Origin: Beroe forskalii
Lineage: Eukaryota > Ctenophora > Nuda > Beroida > Beroidae
NCBI GenBank assembly: GCA_011033025.1
Contig: WFMF01000552.1
Coordinates: forward strand, 1-64,000
Direction of reading: 5' to 3'
DNA length: 64,000 nt
Each line of letters opens with the position of its first letter. The stretch's first letter is position 1. This document shows, in pieces, positions 33,281 through 42,858 of this stretch. Below the pieces are notes generated by a model. It worked only from the letters and a program-made list of their open reading frames with translations. It was not told where the DNA came from and ran no database searches. The position numbers and the translations under genes are program-made.

Positions 33281-34614
33281 TATTCCACAATTTCAATGTC
33301 CCTCTCAGCATTTACTTTTATAACCCGATCATACAGCGCATAGATAATTAGTAGGAGGTCCTCAGATACATTCATGTCATAGCCAATGTCTATTTCAAGC
33401 TGTGTAGAAGCATGTAGGGCTGGGGCGAGGTATGAAACATTTGAACCGGCACGATCGTTTGTCAAACTCACACCAACCATGAAATTTAAATGAAAGTTTT
33501 CACTATCCACCAAGCAACTACCATACCTATCTTTACCGATGGTTTTGTATAACTGCTCTAAAAAAGCTCTATTTTCAGGATAAATCCTCTTGTTACCATC
33601 AAGTTTACTCTCAATCTCCAGGGGGTCTGTGAAATATGGAATCCCGTTGACATGCAGTTGGATTTTGGAGAATGGGATAAATGTAAACGGATTAGAATCA
33701 TAAGACCCCTCAAAATCACGACTACGCTGTAGACATATAAAGCAATGACTTGGTAATTTGGATGTGAATATATCATTCAATCGGATGATTCGTCCTTGCT
33801 GAGCTACAGGTTTGATTATTATTTCGGGTTTAGTAACATAGTAGGGAGCTGGTTCCTTCAATAAACGCTCTTCAATGAGACTATGAAACAGATCAGTAGG
33901 TCGTGTAAAGGTCACATTAAGATGCACACTATCGATATGTACAACATATTCAGTTGAATCGCCCATCAGTAAAAATTTATCACTATTCTTGGACAGTGAA
34001 ACTCTAATTTTCATATTTGAAGGTAGGGCCTTTACCGTGTTGAATAGGGAGCAGTGTAACGGGGCACTAGTTGTGATAACTTTAGAAGAGGCAATACGCC
34101 TTGAACGCTTAGCAGCCCCTGCATTATCAATATCATCTCCAGTAAAAGTGGTAGATTCTGATTGTTTCTTAGTATCCCCCGAATCCATGGCAAATAGTTG
34201 AGTGCTAAACAAATAATCCTCGCGATTTTTCTCCGTGTTTAAAATGTTATCAAAGAATGTAGAATATGCATACGAGTTACGTAGTGATTGCATCAAATCA
34301 ATCCTATCAGCTACCTTGACATCCACTAGATCCCATAAAGCATTTGCAAAATTGTTAACCACCGAGCAATTATCAGTGTTTGTTAGATTAGCATTTCCCT
34401 TTTTAATTTTAAACGAGGTTATTATATCAATGTTTGATATCATTCCATAGGGCTGTGGTGGTATGGTAAAATTAATAGGCCCCTCATTATACAAATTAGT
34501 CGTAGGATGCACTTTGATATCATATGTATCTTTAATCACCACCTGAGTCGGTTTTGTTTGCCACAGCAGCAAATCAGAAACAATAGAATCTTGACTACCC
34601 TTGAATTTTTTCAT
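33280..34614 (-). CDS. MCP: Major capsid protein (double jelly-roll, hexon-like)
   Basis: 444 codons. Starts MKKFKGSQDSIVSDLLLW. Beta-rich throughout, with VHPTTNLYNEGPINFTIPPQ near residues 36-55 and a C-terminal LLLIIYALYDRVIKVNAERD, which I recognise from Polinton/adintovirus hexon-like capsid proteins. It is somewhat short for the family (often 500-650). A KRSRR cluster near residue 170 lies in a probable surface loop. Forms the icosahedral shell in relatives. Overlaps the protease by 1 bp and the upstream small basic gene by 4 bp. Confidence 0.85.
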   Translation of the reverse strand: MKKFKGSQDSIVSDLLLWQTKPTQVVIKDTYDIKVHPTTNLYNEGPINFTIPPQPYGMISNIDIITSFKIKKGNANLTNTDNCSVVNNFANALWDLVDVKVADRIDLMQSLRNSYAYSTFFDNILNTEKNREDYLFSTQLFAMDSGDTKKQSESTTFTGDDIDNAGAAKRSRRIASSKVITTSAPLHCSLFNTVKALPSNMKIRVSLSKNSDKFLLMGDSTEYVVHIDSVHLNVTFTRPTDLFHSLIEERLLKEPAPYYVTKPEIIIKPVAQQGRIIRLNDIFTSKLPSHCFICLQRSRDFEGSYDSNPFTFIPFSKIQLHVNGIPYFTDPLEIESKLDGNKRIYPENRAFLEQLYKTIGKDRYGSCLVDSENFHLNFMVGVSLTNDRAGSNVSYLAPALHASTQLEIDIGYDMNVSEDLLLIIYALYDRVIKVNAERDIEIVE

Positions 34615-34931
34615 ACTCGTTTACGTTGTCGCTTTCTTGGAGGTTTAGCAGCGCTATTACTTGCAAGTTTATTGAGCAAACGTTTACTACCAGCCGTAAC
34701 AACTTCCGCAGCAGCTTTTTTTAAGTGAGGTTTTGCAACTGACGCCCCCGTTTTTATAGCTCTAGCTAAAACAGGGAGTGCACTTTTAACTACACCACCT
34801 AGAAATGAACCAATTCCACGGCCATCTTGAGAATAAATATAATAACCATCGTTATCATATCCTGACCCATGCTGAAGCATAACTCGACGATAGGCTTTAA
34901 CATCATGAACATTCGGATTACAGAATTCCAT
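34611..34931 (-). CDS. Small minor virion protein, basic with hydrophobic core
   Basis: 106 codons. The N-terminal third has HGSGYDNDGYYIY. The centre has GRGIGSFLGGVVKSALPVLA, an amphipathic Gly-rich helix that recurs in Polinton and adintovirus small proteins. The C-terminus is strongly basic (KPPRKRQRKRV). It probably binds DNA or capsid interior, with a possible membrane-active helix. A perfect TATA box (34961-34971) precedes it. Overlaps the capsid gene by 4 bp. Confidence 0.65.
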   Translation of the reverse strand: MEFCNPNVHDVKAYRRVMLQHGSGYDNDGYYIYSQDGRGIGSFLGGVVKSALPVLARAIKTGASVAKPHLKKAAAEVVTAGSKRLLNKLASNSAAKPPRKRQRKRV

Positions 34932-34960
34932 TATAGAAACTTATTCTCCCGTCAAAGTTC

Positions 34961-34971
34961 GCCCTTTTATA
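34961..34971 (-). promoter_or_regulatory. TATA box before the minor virion/MCP/protease run
   Basis: The minus strand reads TATAAAAGGGC, 30-40 bp upstream of the ATG at 34931. The three genes downstream overlap one another, so one transcript could cover them. Confidence 0.65.
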
Positions 34972-34982
34972 GACGATCATCC

Positions 34983-35804
34983 CTATGCTTGCCTCATGTG
35001 AAGAGTAATTATGGTATCAAATTTATCATCAATCTCTAGTAGCTGACCCTGCATGTCGCGGATTTCGATAGATAAATCAGAAAATTCACGAACTTCAATA
35101 GGAACATACGATAGATTCTGAAACTCAAAAAAGGTGTAACCTCGTCTTTTTTCAATGGGACAAACACAAAGTAATCGTGATCGACGACCGTTTATAAAAC
35201 TGTTTTGAACAATATTGAGGTAAATAAAGCACATCTCCATGCCGTTTGAAGTGTCCAACGGTCCTGTATACGTAGATATCTCATTTAGATAAAAATTAGC
35301 GTTAATAAGAGATAATAGAGAATTAGCTGCAGGTTCAATGATTGAAATAACTTCGGGGATAGTGACAGTTATTTTACCATAGGCACTATGCATTTCACAT
35401 CTCTCAGTAAATCTATTCTTCAACAGAAAGCTGTTTATAGCGCTAGAAATTGATGATATGATATGCTCCCGTTTCTCATAACGTCCAGTAGAAATGTAAA
35501 TTTTAATCTCATCCTCCTTGTTAGCATCATCGGAATAATCAATGACACCGTACTGAATAACATCGGCAATAGAAAAATGAGTTGTTTGCTTATTATTAAC
35601 AAGCGTAATTTGACCAGATGGCACCTTTCGTATTCTAATAAAGTTATTTCCAGAGTTAACATTAAAAACCTCGCCGTATGCAATTGATTTTATGGACACC
35701 TCCATATTCCCAACTAATTTTACTGGATCCATTTTCACTGAAATAGAAGAGGGGTTCCGACCTCGCCCACCAGCAATAACATAGTTACGTGTATAGCTTT
35801 CCAT
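34983..35804 (-). CDS. mCP: Penton-like minor capsid protein (single jelly-roll)
   Basis: 273 codons. Beta-rich. The C-terminal part reads YTFFEFQNLSYVPIEV...LSIEIRDMQGQLLEI...ITLHMRQA, matching the conserved end of Polinton/adintovirus penton proteins (strand, 'P', strand, 'I-I-D-(D/Q)G', 'L-LH-R'). It also has INGRRSRLLCVCP, the strand that follows the receptor-side loops in relatives. Forms the vertices of the capsid in related viruses. A TATA-like sequence lies 33-40 bp upstream (35837-35844). Confidence 0.83.
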   Translation of the reverse strand: MESYTRNYVIAGGRGRNPSSISVKMDPVKLVGNMEVSIKSIAYGEVFNVNSGNNFIRIRKVPSGQITLVNNKQTTHFSIADVIQYGVIDYSDDANKEDEIKIYISTGRYEKREHIISSISSAINSFLLKNRFTERCEMHSAYGKITVTIPEVISIIEPAANSLLSLINANFYLNEISTYTGPLDTSNGMEMCFIYLNIVQNSFINGRRSRLLCVCPIEKRRGYTFFEFQNLSYVPIEVREFSDLSIEIRDMQGQLLEIDDKFDTIITLHMRQA

Positions 35805-35836
35805 TTTAAATCGTAAGAAATTAAGGTTACAGGTAC

Positions 35837-35844
35837 TTATATAG
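35837..35844 (-). promoter_or_regulatory. TATA-like element before the penton gene
   Basis: The minus strand reads CTATATAAG, 33-40 bp before the ATG at 35804. Same distance rule as the two other TATA boxes in the element. Confidence 0.5.
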
Positions 35845-36110
35845 TATATATTAAAACAAATCTCACAAACATTACACGAATATTAAAATACTAAACAGAA
35901 TGCACGTTGACAGGGAGGAGTTCACATGTAGAATGCACACGCATATACTTGTGAAGCATAGCCGCTATACGCCAAACGCTCGTTGCTTACTTGTTGAATT
36001 CTTCATGACAAGTACACACCAACGTTTCGATACACTTAAATACGTCCATTTCCAGAAAATTTTACACTTTCAATTTTATGATCACCGTTGTTACAGCTAT
36101 TTTATCTCAG

Positions 36111-36899
36111 ATGGCCGATTTTGATATTTGCCTTGTTAAAGTTCTTGCTATTGAAGAAAAGAGTTCCGAGATTACCAAATTCAAGACAATCTCGGTTGTC
36201 GAAGAGATTGGATATTGGCAGCGGACTTTCAACTTTAACATTTTCGAAAATCATGAGCTATACCACGAGATTAAACAAAATTCTCATCTGCGAATCAAGG
36301 TAAATTGAATTATCGCGAAATTCTAATTTGAAATTTTATTTAAATAGAATTTAATGTGTATCGAAATGTTGGTGATAGATATATAGATAAAGTTCTTATC
36401 TGCATTGTCACATTGATTAATGTCCTTCAGGTGCGCTTCTTCAGCCGCAAGTATAGGTCACTGATTGAGATGTCTCCAGCAACTCTTACATCCTGCGTTG
36501 TATGCCATCGATTCCTTGATGACGCCTCACAACCCTGCACCGGTTGCTCCCTGGAAAAAGCAATCCGCATTTCAGGTATGCATCATTGGAAATAGTGGTT
36601 AACAAGTTTATCATGTTATATTAGATATAATAAAAAAACCATTTCAGTTGTTTATAACTTGAAAATACTTTATACAATTTACATGTAAAATTTCAGGAAA
36701 TTGGAAACTAATCAAAAAGACCCTTCAAGGACCCAACCTTCGCCTTCACTTCCAACAAGGAAGGGAGATTTTATGCCACATACTGTTCAACACAGAGGAG
36801 GTACAATACCAAGTCAACGATGAAGTGCTGCTCACGGGATGGCAAAAGCTTGGCTCGCGACACAATTCGATAGTTTTAGGGAAGGACATTTCAAACTAG
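36111..36899 (+). CDS. Zinc-ribbon, OB-fold-like protein (candidate ssDNA-binding protein), three exons
   Basis: Exons 36111-36299, 36431-36575 and 36697-36899 join in phase to 178 codons. An in-frame ATG at 36078 exists, but the homologue at 5027 supports MADFDICL as the start. Exon 1 is beta-strand-like text ending SHLRIK. Exon 2 has a zinc ribbon CVVCHRF...CTGC. Exon 3 ends with further strands (LRLHFQQGREILCHILFN). A zinc ribbon between two beta-rich halves is the layout of RPA70-type C-terminal OB folds, so a replication ssDNA-binding role is plausible but unproven. Its last 9 bp overlap the RING gene tail to tail. Confidence 0.6.
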
Positions 36900-37770
36900 A
36901 TTATCACTCACCTCTCCAATTGAATCCAACGTCCGTGTAAGCTCATCTGTCATGTCAATGTCGTCAAAGTCATCGACCTCCTCATCGACCTCATCCTCTT
37001 CTATAAGCGTCTGAAGAAATTTTAATTCGTTAATATACTGTAAAATAAACTTTATATGCAAGTTAGTTTCATAATTCTTTGTTTCATTGTCCAAAATGAG
37101 ATTAAGTTTAACAGGGAGGTGCTGGGGTGGGTTACTCACCGATGTGTCGCTCAACATGAGCTCATCTAAAAGGGTGTTAGGGCAGAGCGTCTCGTTAATA
37201 CGATCAGGTTCCCCCTGGGTGCTCGTTAACATGGGACAGAAGTCTTCGTAGTAGACCTGGATGAATGATAAATTGATATTTCTATATGAACCATCTAAAA
37301 GAGAAATATTGAGAAAATTGCTATAATCACAACAAAATATAAGGAAAATTATGAATTGAATACTCACCTCCTCGCCCCACAAGTCAATAACCTGGCTCCT
37401 GTTGGGGGAGCCTAGGGCGTCTTGAGGATATGGGTAGAGGATTTCTCCCACCAACTTCCCCTCCTCTTTCTGAGAAGAATTTATCCATAATGTATATGTA
37501 TGGATAGATAATAAGTTATATCAAATTATCATCTCAAACAACAATATTCAATAAGTCGACAAATAAACAAATTAACAATACTATATAAAATAAATCTTAT
37601 TTTCAAACCTTCATGTATGAGTCAATTCTAGACAAGCAAAGCGGGCAGTGTGTTCTTGTCAGTAACTCAAGTTCCAAACAGCTCAAACAGAAACGATGCT
37701 TACAGAAACTATCACCAGCTGTGATAGCTTCAACCTCGCAACTTCGAGCACAAATGTCACATATGAACAT
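36891..37770 (-). CDS. Polinton RING-finger protein, four exons
   Basis: Exons (transcript order) 37609-37770, 37368-37469, 37140-37256 and 36891-37010 give 166 codons, all GT-AG and phase 0. Residues 4-45 form a complete C3HC4 RING: CDIC...C-K-H-R-F-C-L-S-C...CPLC. Exon 4 encodes an acidic tail (EEDEVDEEVDDFDDIDM). RING proteins generally act as E3 ubiquitin ligases; in DNA viruses they often target host restriction or silencing factors, so a host-modulating role is likely but inferred. It lies next to the right terminal repeat and ends inside the last codons of the OB-like gene. Confidence 0.8.
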
Positions 37771-37873
37771 CTTTAGTTTAGCAGTTGGAAAGAACGATGA
37801 TATTCGGTTGATAGAAGAATGAAAGTTAATAACTGATGTTTCACGATTTCTAGTAGTTTATAAACCTTTCCAT

Positions 37874-38200
37874 ACATGCTGATTATCATGCATCTCCCCC
37901 AATCGTGCAGCATGTGACAACTCACACACAGGTGTGCAATTAGAAGTCTTTGTTAACAGCTTAGCAACCTCATCAATAACCACTATTTAGAAAATTCTTT
38001 CATTTAGTCACGTGAATCGAACTATAAACATTCCCTTACATGCTGACAAGCACCTACAACCGTTGTGCAGCATGTGACACAGGTGTCCAACCACTTCAAT
38101 CATCACAGACCCTAATTAGCAAATCATTTAATCACGTAAACCGACAGCAATTGTTGTCTTATCATAACACAGCTAGATTATCACGTGAGACACCCCACAA
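37874..38200. repeat. Degenerate ~165-bp direct repeat at the inner edge of the right terminal repeat
   Basis: About 37874-38030 and 38039-38200 share ACATGCTGA, GTGCAGCATGTGACA, ACAGGTGT and a TTTA(G/A)TCACGT(G/A)AA block. The second copy straddles the start of the terminal inverted repeat. Confidence 0.5.
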
Positions 38201-38529
38201 GCTGCACGTCACATGATTACATCTCTTAAGGTACATGCTAAATAACATTTATCTGTACAGCGAAGATAATTAATAAGGTTTAGTTAGATTAGAGCATGGT
38301 CACGAATAGATTTGACATTTTATTATTATTATAACCATAGAACCATGCAACCCATGAGGAAACCCGAGAGCGGTTTACCAACTACCTAGGGTTACACCAC
38401 CCATATCGAGTAGGGTTACCTCTTACCCCAGGAAGCACCCCCCAAAAATGTTCCAACCTAGGGCTGAAGGGACAACCTGAGCTAGGGGTGAAGAGGGCTT
38501 TGAGCTCAAACATACATTTTATTACTACT
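38100..38529 (-). repeat. Polinton terminal inverted repeat, right
   Basis: Reverse complement of 21664-22093, same length. The inner limit is set where TCATCACAGACCC stops matching. Confidence 0.95.
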
Positions 38530-40084
38530 TAAGGAAAAAAAAGCAAGCCTACAGCTAACAAAAGTACCAGATTCATTATGGAAGTATGGAAGTCACAAAC
38601 TTATGAAATATAAAGAGTTAAAAAGCTTCACCATAAGCATGTGTAAAAATAGATACTTGAGAATTAATAAATTATTCTTATTATAATCAATCTTCTTTGT
38701 AGAACAGTCATCTTTGCAGTCAAGTTATTATTATTAAATCTAACAATAGCACATATAAGCATATACATACTATCATGCCTCTTCACATAGGCATAATATA
38801 CACTTATAATAATTCTATTAATTTCAGATCACTGAATCAATAACTGATATGCTAGTTAAGTCCTTAAATGTGAACATAAATCATTTCACAGGACACAGTT
38901 TATACAGAGGTGCCCAACTCTGGTCACTATGCAAGATCAAAATTTAATAAATATTAAAACTTAGCTTATTTATAAATATTGAAACTTAGTTTAATACCAA
39001 AATATAAGTATATTTTGCACAAGGATAGTAAGGATAGTAATTAATAAGTTAAATTATTCAAATAAATTTAAGAACAGTTAGAGATATAAAATTACGAGTA
39101 ACCAAATAAAAAATAAGAAGTTTGACTAATAATTAATAATTAATATACCAAAATGAAAATGTTGATTATAGTAACTACTTAACTAAGTAGATTTGTGGAA
39201 CCAACACGAAGGAGAAATGCGGGCTTAGGAAAATGAGGAGAAACGCAAACGACGCAGCGCATTTCCCCTAACCAGGGGTGCAGGTGTCGATATGCTTGCC
39301 GCGGCCACGCACTTTTTGTGCGTAACCAGGGCCCTGGTTAGGGCAACAGCGCATGCTTTCTAAGCATGCATAGGTGTGTGTACGAGCCGCGCGCTTCCCT
39401 TCTGAGGAAGTGTTGCCATATGCTATGTGTCCCTGTTTGTTCGCGCGTGCACCTTTTGTTCGAAAAGTCACAAACGTGGAACGCTAGCTTGCGCGCGCCA
39501 GAAAATAGATCCACAACGTAGGACAAAGGAAGTGCATGACGCAAACGGGGCACTATAGGTATGAGAAACCTCGGCACTGGTGCGCGGAATTCGAAGCCGT
39601 CGGCATTACAAGTCGGAATTCGACGTAATTGTAACATTTGCGATCCGAATCCCGTAAGCGCCGCGCATTCTAACGTTCACCATTGCGAAATCAAGCAAAA
39701 ATTTTATATAATATCATAATATTTCATAGCATGGAAATGAGTTATTGGGTCAATATTTTTTTGCAATTTTAGGAAACAAAATTTCAGCAAATATTTATAG
39801 TGCAAATTGGTGCATTTAAGCAATGAATAAAAAATTTCTTGTTTAATTTCAGTTGTTGATTTGCCAAAGATTACACAAGTTTGGATATTCTGATGTCTGC
39901 ATGTGTTTGGTTACCTTATCATAGCTGTACTCTAACTTACCAACATACATTAACTTAGGATTGTCCCATTTGTCAACTTCTGAAGTATCAAGCTTGGATT
40001 ATGGATAAGTTCTCCAAATCATCAAACCTTTGTTCTGCTTCCAATTACCTCAGCTATCAGTTCAAAATAATAACATACACACCT
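38530..40084. other. No gene seen; right flank of Polinton
   Basis: AT-rich non-coding DNA, with a GC-rich patch at 39190-39660 containing the palindrome CCAGGGCCCTGG (39325-39336 region) and a related CTAACCAGGGG. No coding text of quality. Confidence 0.4.
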
Positions 40085-40880
40085 GATCCTGGGACTGAAT
40101 CCTTGATCCTTGGAGATCCCCTTTGAAGTTTGATCCTAAGAGAGTCTCCTTGGCCCTGGGAAAGCCTCCTTGGTGCTGGTAAAGACTCCTTGTTCCTGGA
40201 AGGACTCCTTCATCTGAAAGACTCCTCCATACCAGGATTCACTCTTTCACCCTTGGACTAATTCCTTGTTCCTGGATTTGAATTCTTGATCCTAGACTTC
40301 ATGATCCTTGGATGCAGTCATATATCCTGGCATCATTGGATATGCTCATTGATCCTGGGAAAGAATCCCTGAACCAGGTGAATACTCCTCTATCTGGGGA
40401 CAGACTCCTTCATCCTGAGAGGCTGCATTCCTATATCCCAGGGTGCATTCCTTGATCCTAGGAGAGCCTTGATCCTGAGAGTGTCTTGCTGATCCTATGG
40501 AAGACTCAATGATCCTGAGAGGTCTCTATGATTCTAGGTAAGACTCAATGATCCTGAGAGCTCCTTGATTCTGGGAGAGTCCCTGATCCTGAGAGAGTAT
40601 TCTTGATCCTGAGATAATCTCCATGATCTTTGAGAGTCTCTGATCCTGGGAGAGATCTACATCCTGAGAGAGTCTCCCTTGATTCTGAGAGAGTCTCCTT
40701 GATCCTGAGAGAGTCTCCTTGTTCCTGAGAGAATCTCCATGATCTTTTGAGAGTTCCTTGATCCTGAGAGTCTCCTTGATCCTGAGAGAGTCTCCTATGA
40801 TCTTTGGAGAGCCTTTCTGATCCTGAGATAATCTCCATGATCTTGGAGTCTCTTTGATCCTGAGAGAGTCTCCTAAGTAA
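40085..40880. repeat. Minisatellite, ~20-bp unit TGATCCTGAGAGAGTCTCCT
   Basis: Dozens of imperfect copies, most regular at 40540-40880 and more diverged toward 40085. Reading frames within it are repeat artefacts. Confidence 0.9.
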
Positions 40881-41874
40881 TAATAAACGTATATTAAGCG
40901 GTTACATTCCAGCCATGCCTCTGCGTGCAGTATACCTATGGACTGATAAGAAACCCATGTGTCCCCTGAGACGGCCTCCCGGGGCCTGAACCCTGACAGC
41001 TCAGTGTTTCGAGGTCAAAGCGGTGTTGGTGAAACATCCCTTTAACCCCTCCTTCAAAACGGAAAGAGATCCGGCCGTGATCGTTGTAACGAAGGTGTAA
41101 GGGAAAGTTTCCTGTGCTGTCGTGATGGAGAAAGAAGGACGCTCCTGGAAGTGTCCATACTGATTAACCGCCCGTCATGGTCGGCGGCTGAGTACCACCT
41201 GTCCATCTAGTCTCCTTGAAGCCCTAGCCCCTCTGTACTTCAGTGTTAGGCCTTCTCTACTTAGTCACATGTGATGCGACTCGTCACTTATGAGACTAGT
41301 CATCTTTGATCCTCGTCACCACTGAACCCGGTCACATCAATAGCACGCTGGTACGAGAATGACGTCGTCGCATTAAAATATATCAACCGCAATATCCCGT
41401 GAAAATTGTGGTTGTTTTATGTGATCACGCATCAGAATGTGTGAAGCCGAGTTGGCTTTTTCGAGACCATAGTACAATAGCAACAAAATTTTTACAAAAC
41501 TGCGCCAAGTATCGAGCTAGAAGCAGATCAGACTTGTAGATTTAATGCAATGTAAGTGTCCAAAACCTATTGCTATAATTAAGTGTTTCTGAGTGTCGCC
41601 AAATCAACTATCCCCAACCCTCTAACCTTAAACCAGTCATCCGACGACCGACTGATACATACCAGTGACTGTTATATAAAGCTTACTCGACTCACCAGTC
41701 TGCCGCCATCGTCTGTATCCTGGCTCACCCATGCTCAACCACACTCGCCTTTGGCTCGATCGAGCTCGCACTGGTGTAATGTTCTTGTCGTCGCGCGCGA
41801 GCACCATATTGTTCTGAAATGGGGTTGCTCGCGCGCGTTGGACGATTACGAAAACCTGTTTCAACCTATCCTGT

Positions 41875-42025
41875 GAGGCAGCCTCAAAATCAGATTTGAG
41901 GCAGCCTCAGTTAACCCGCCTGATTAGGCTGCCTCAAACGGCCTTAACCTACCCTGTGAGGCTGCCTAAATCGCTCATTTTAGGCAGCCTCAGGCCATTG
42001 AGGCAGCCTAAATTTTTTAGGGGGA
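41875..42025. repeat. Cluster of six AGGC(A/T)GCCT palindromes
   Basis: TGAGGCAGCCTCA-like near-palindromes occur at about 41875, 41898, 41927, 41957, 41981 and 42000, spaced 20-30 bp. They look like a binding-site array or the ends of small inverted elements. Confidence 0.65.
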
Positions 42026-42858
42026 GGAGGCAATCGTATTGCCTCGAGAATAACACACTACTATATTTTTCCAGGCTGACTGTCACACTCAAAAGGAAGA
42101 GGGGTGGCAATCTCACGATCCCAGGTGCGGAGAGCACATCGTCGAGTTCGGAATCTACCTCATCGTCCAGTTCGGAGTCGGGAGACTCCACGACTTCCAT
42201 GAGCACATCGTCTCCAACATACGAAACAGCAGAGAGCAGATCGGTAGACATTATCGATGATCCCATCGTCCTGGTGCCTTCGCCCTTGCCCCCTCTCGAA
42301 GGAGAGCAGGCAGCCAACGAACACTCGCCTGAAAATGATTCCTCGGTGACCAGCTCTACGGCGCACCACGAAGCAGGGTCGCAAACCCTAATGACGGAGT
42401 GGAGGCATGCAGCCACCCAGGTGGTTTACACAACCTTCCCAAGGTTCACTAGTCCTGCAATAAGAGCGGCCATTGACAGGGTCATTCATTGTCTACACCT
42501 GCTCTTAAGGAAGAGTTATTCCTTCCGTGACCATGGGGAGGCGGGCCGAGAACTCAGAATTGCCCTAAAATCTCTTCAGGAGTTCATAACTCTGATCCGG
42601 GGTCATATAAATGCATACGCCACGGAGCTCGTTCCCGAAGGCTTACGGACTGAGGTTAAGCAGGAAATGAGACACCAACGAACAATTTTTTCGTCAGTCT
42701 CTACAACAGACTTGACAACTTGGAGTCCACAGTCCTCGAAAGAGGTGCTTGCAACGCCCCGTTGCATGATTGGTCTACGGAACTGCAACGCCTGAAGGAC
42801 GACATCAACGAACTTCGAGGGATCCAACTCCTAAAGCCAACACCCATCTTCTTGGAAT
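41896..42858 (+). CDS. Ser-rich/coiled-coil reading frame, unknown, probable frame break
   Basis: From a possible acceptor (TTTTTCCAG at about 42075) the frame reads RLTVTLKRKRGG, a long Ser/Thr run (42125-42230), an acidic Pro-rich part, and then a helical domain (WRHAATQVVYTTFPRFTSPA...HCLHLLLRKSYSF...LKSLQEFITLIRGH). Near the T6 run at 42687-42692 the coding character moves to another frame (RLDNLESTVLERG...LQRLKDDINELRG), ending at a TAA near 42858. So either the gene has a 1-bp indel or the annotated frame is wrong there. No family recognised; it may be a transposon accessory protein or a host gene. Confidence 0.4.

Larger units (their letters stand above)
21664..38529. mobile_element. 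Maverick/Polinton, nearly full length (16.9 kb)
   Basis: Bounded by 430-bp terminal inverted repeats that begin AGTAGTAATAAAATG, the AG start being usual for Polintons. Carries polymerase B, a C-terminal integrase remnant, packaging ATPase, adenain-like protease, major capsid and penton-like genes: the hallmark set of these virus-like transposons. Gene order left to right: PolB(+), four minus genes, integrase remnant-ATPase-two small genes (+), protease-MCP-small basic-penton (-), OB/zinc protein (+), RING (-). The 6 bp outside the two ends (CAACAA and TAAGGA) do not match, so the usual 6-bp target duplication is missing. PolB has a frame break. Confidence 0.95.

Noticed and set aside
33558..35687. 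Plus- and minus-strand frames of 70-80 codons inside capsid genes
   Set aside because: They are shadows of the capsid and penton genes with no independent features.
40085..40880. Regular repeats as a possible CRISPR array
   Set aside because: Units are contiguous with no unique spacers of constant length, and the context is animal DNA.
40900..41300. GC-rich stretch as rRNA
   Set aside because: No recognisable conserved rRNA segment; it remains unassigned non-coding DNA.
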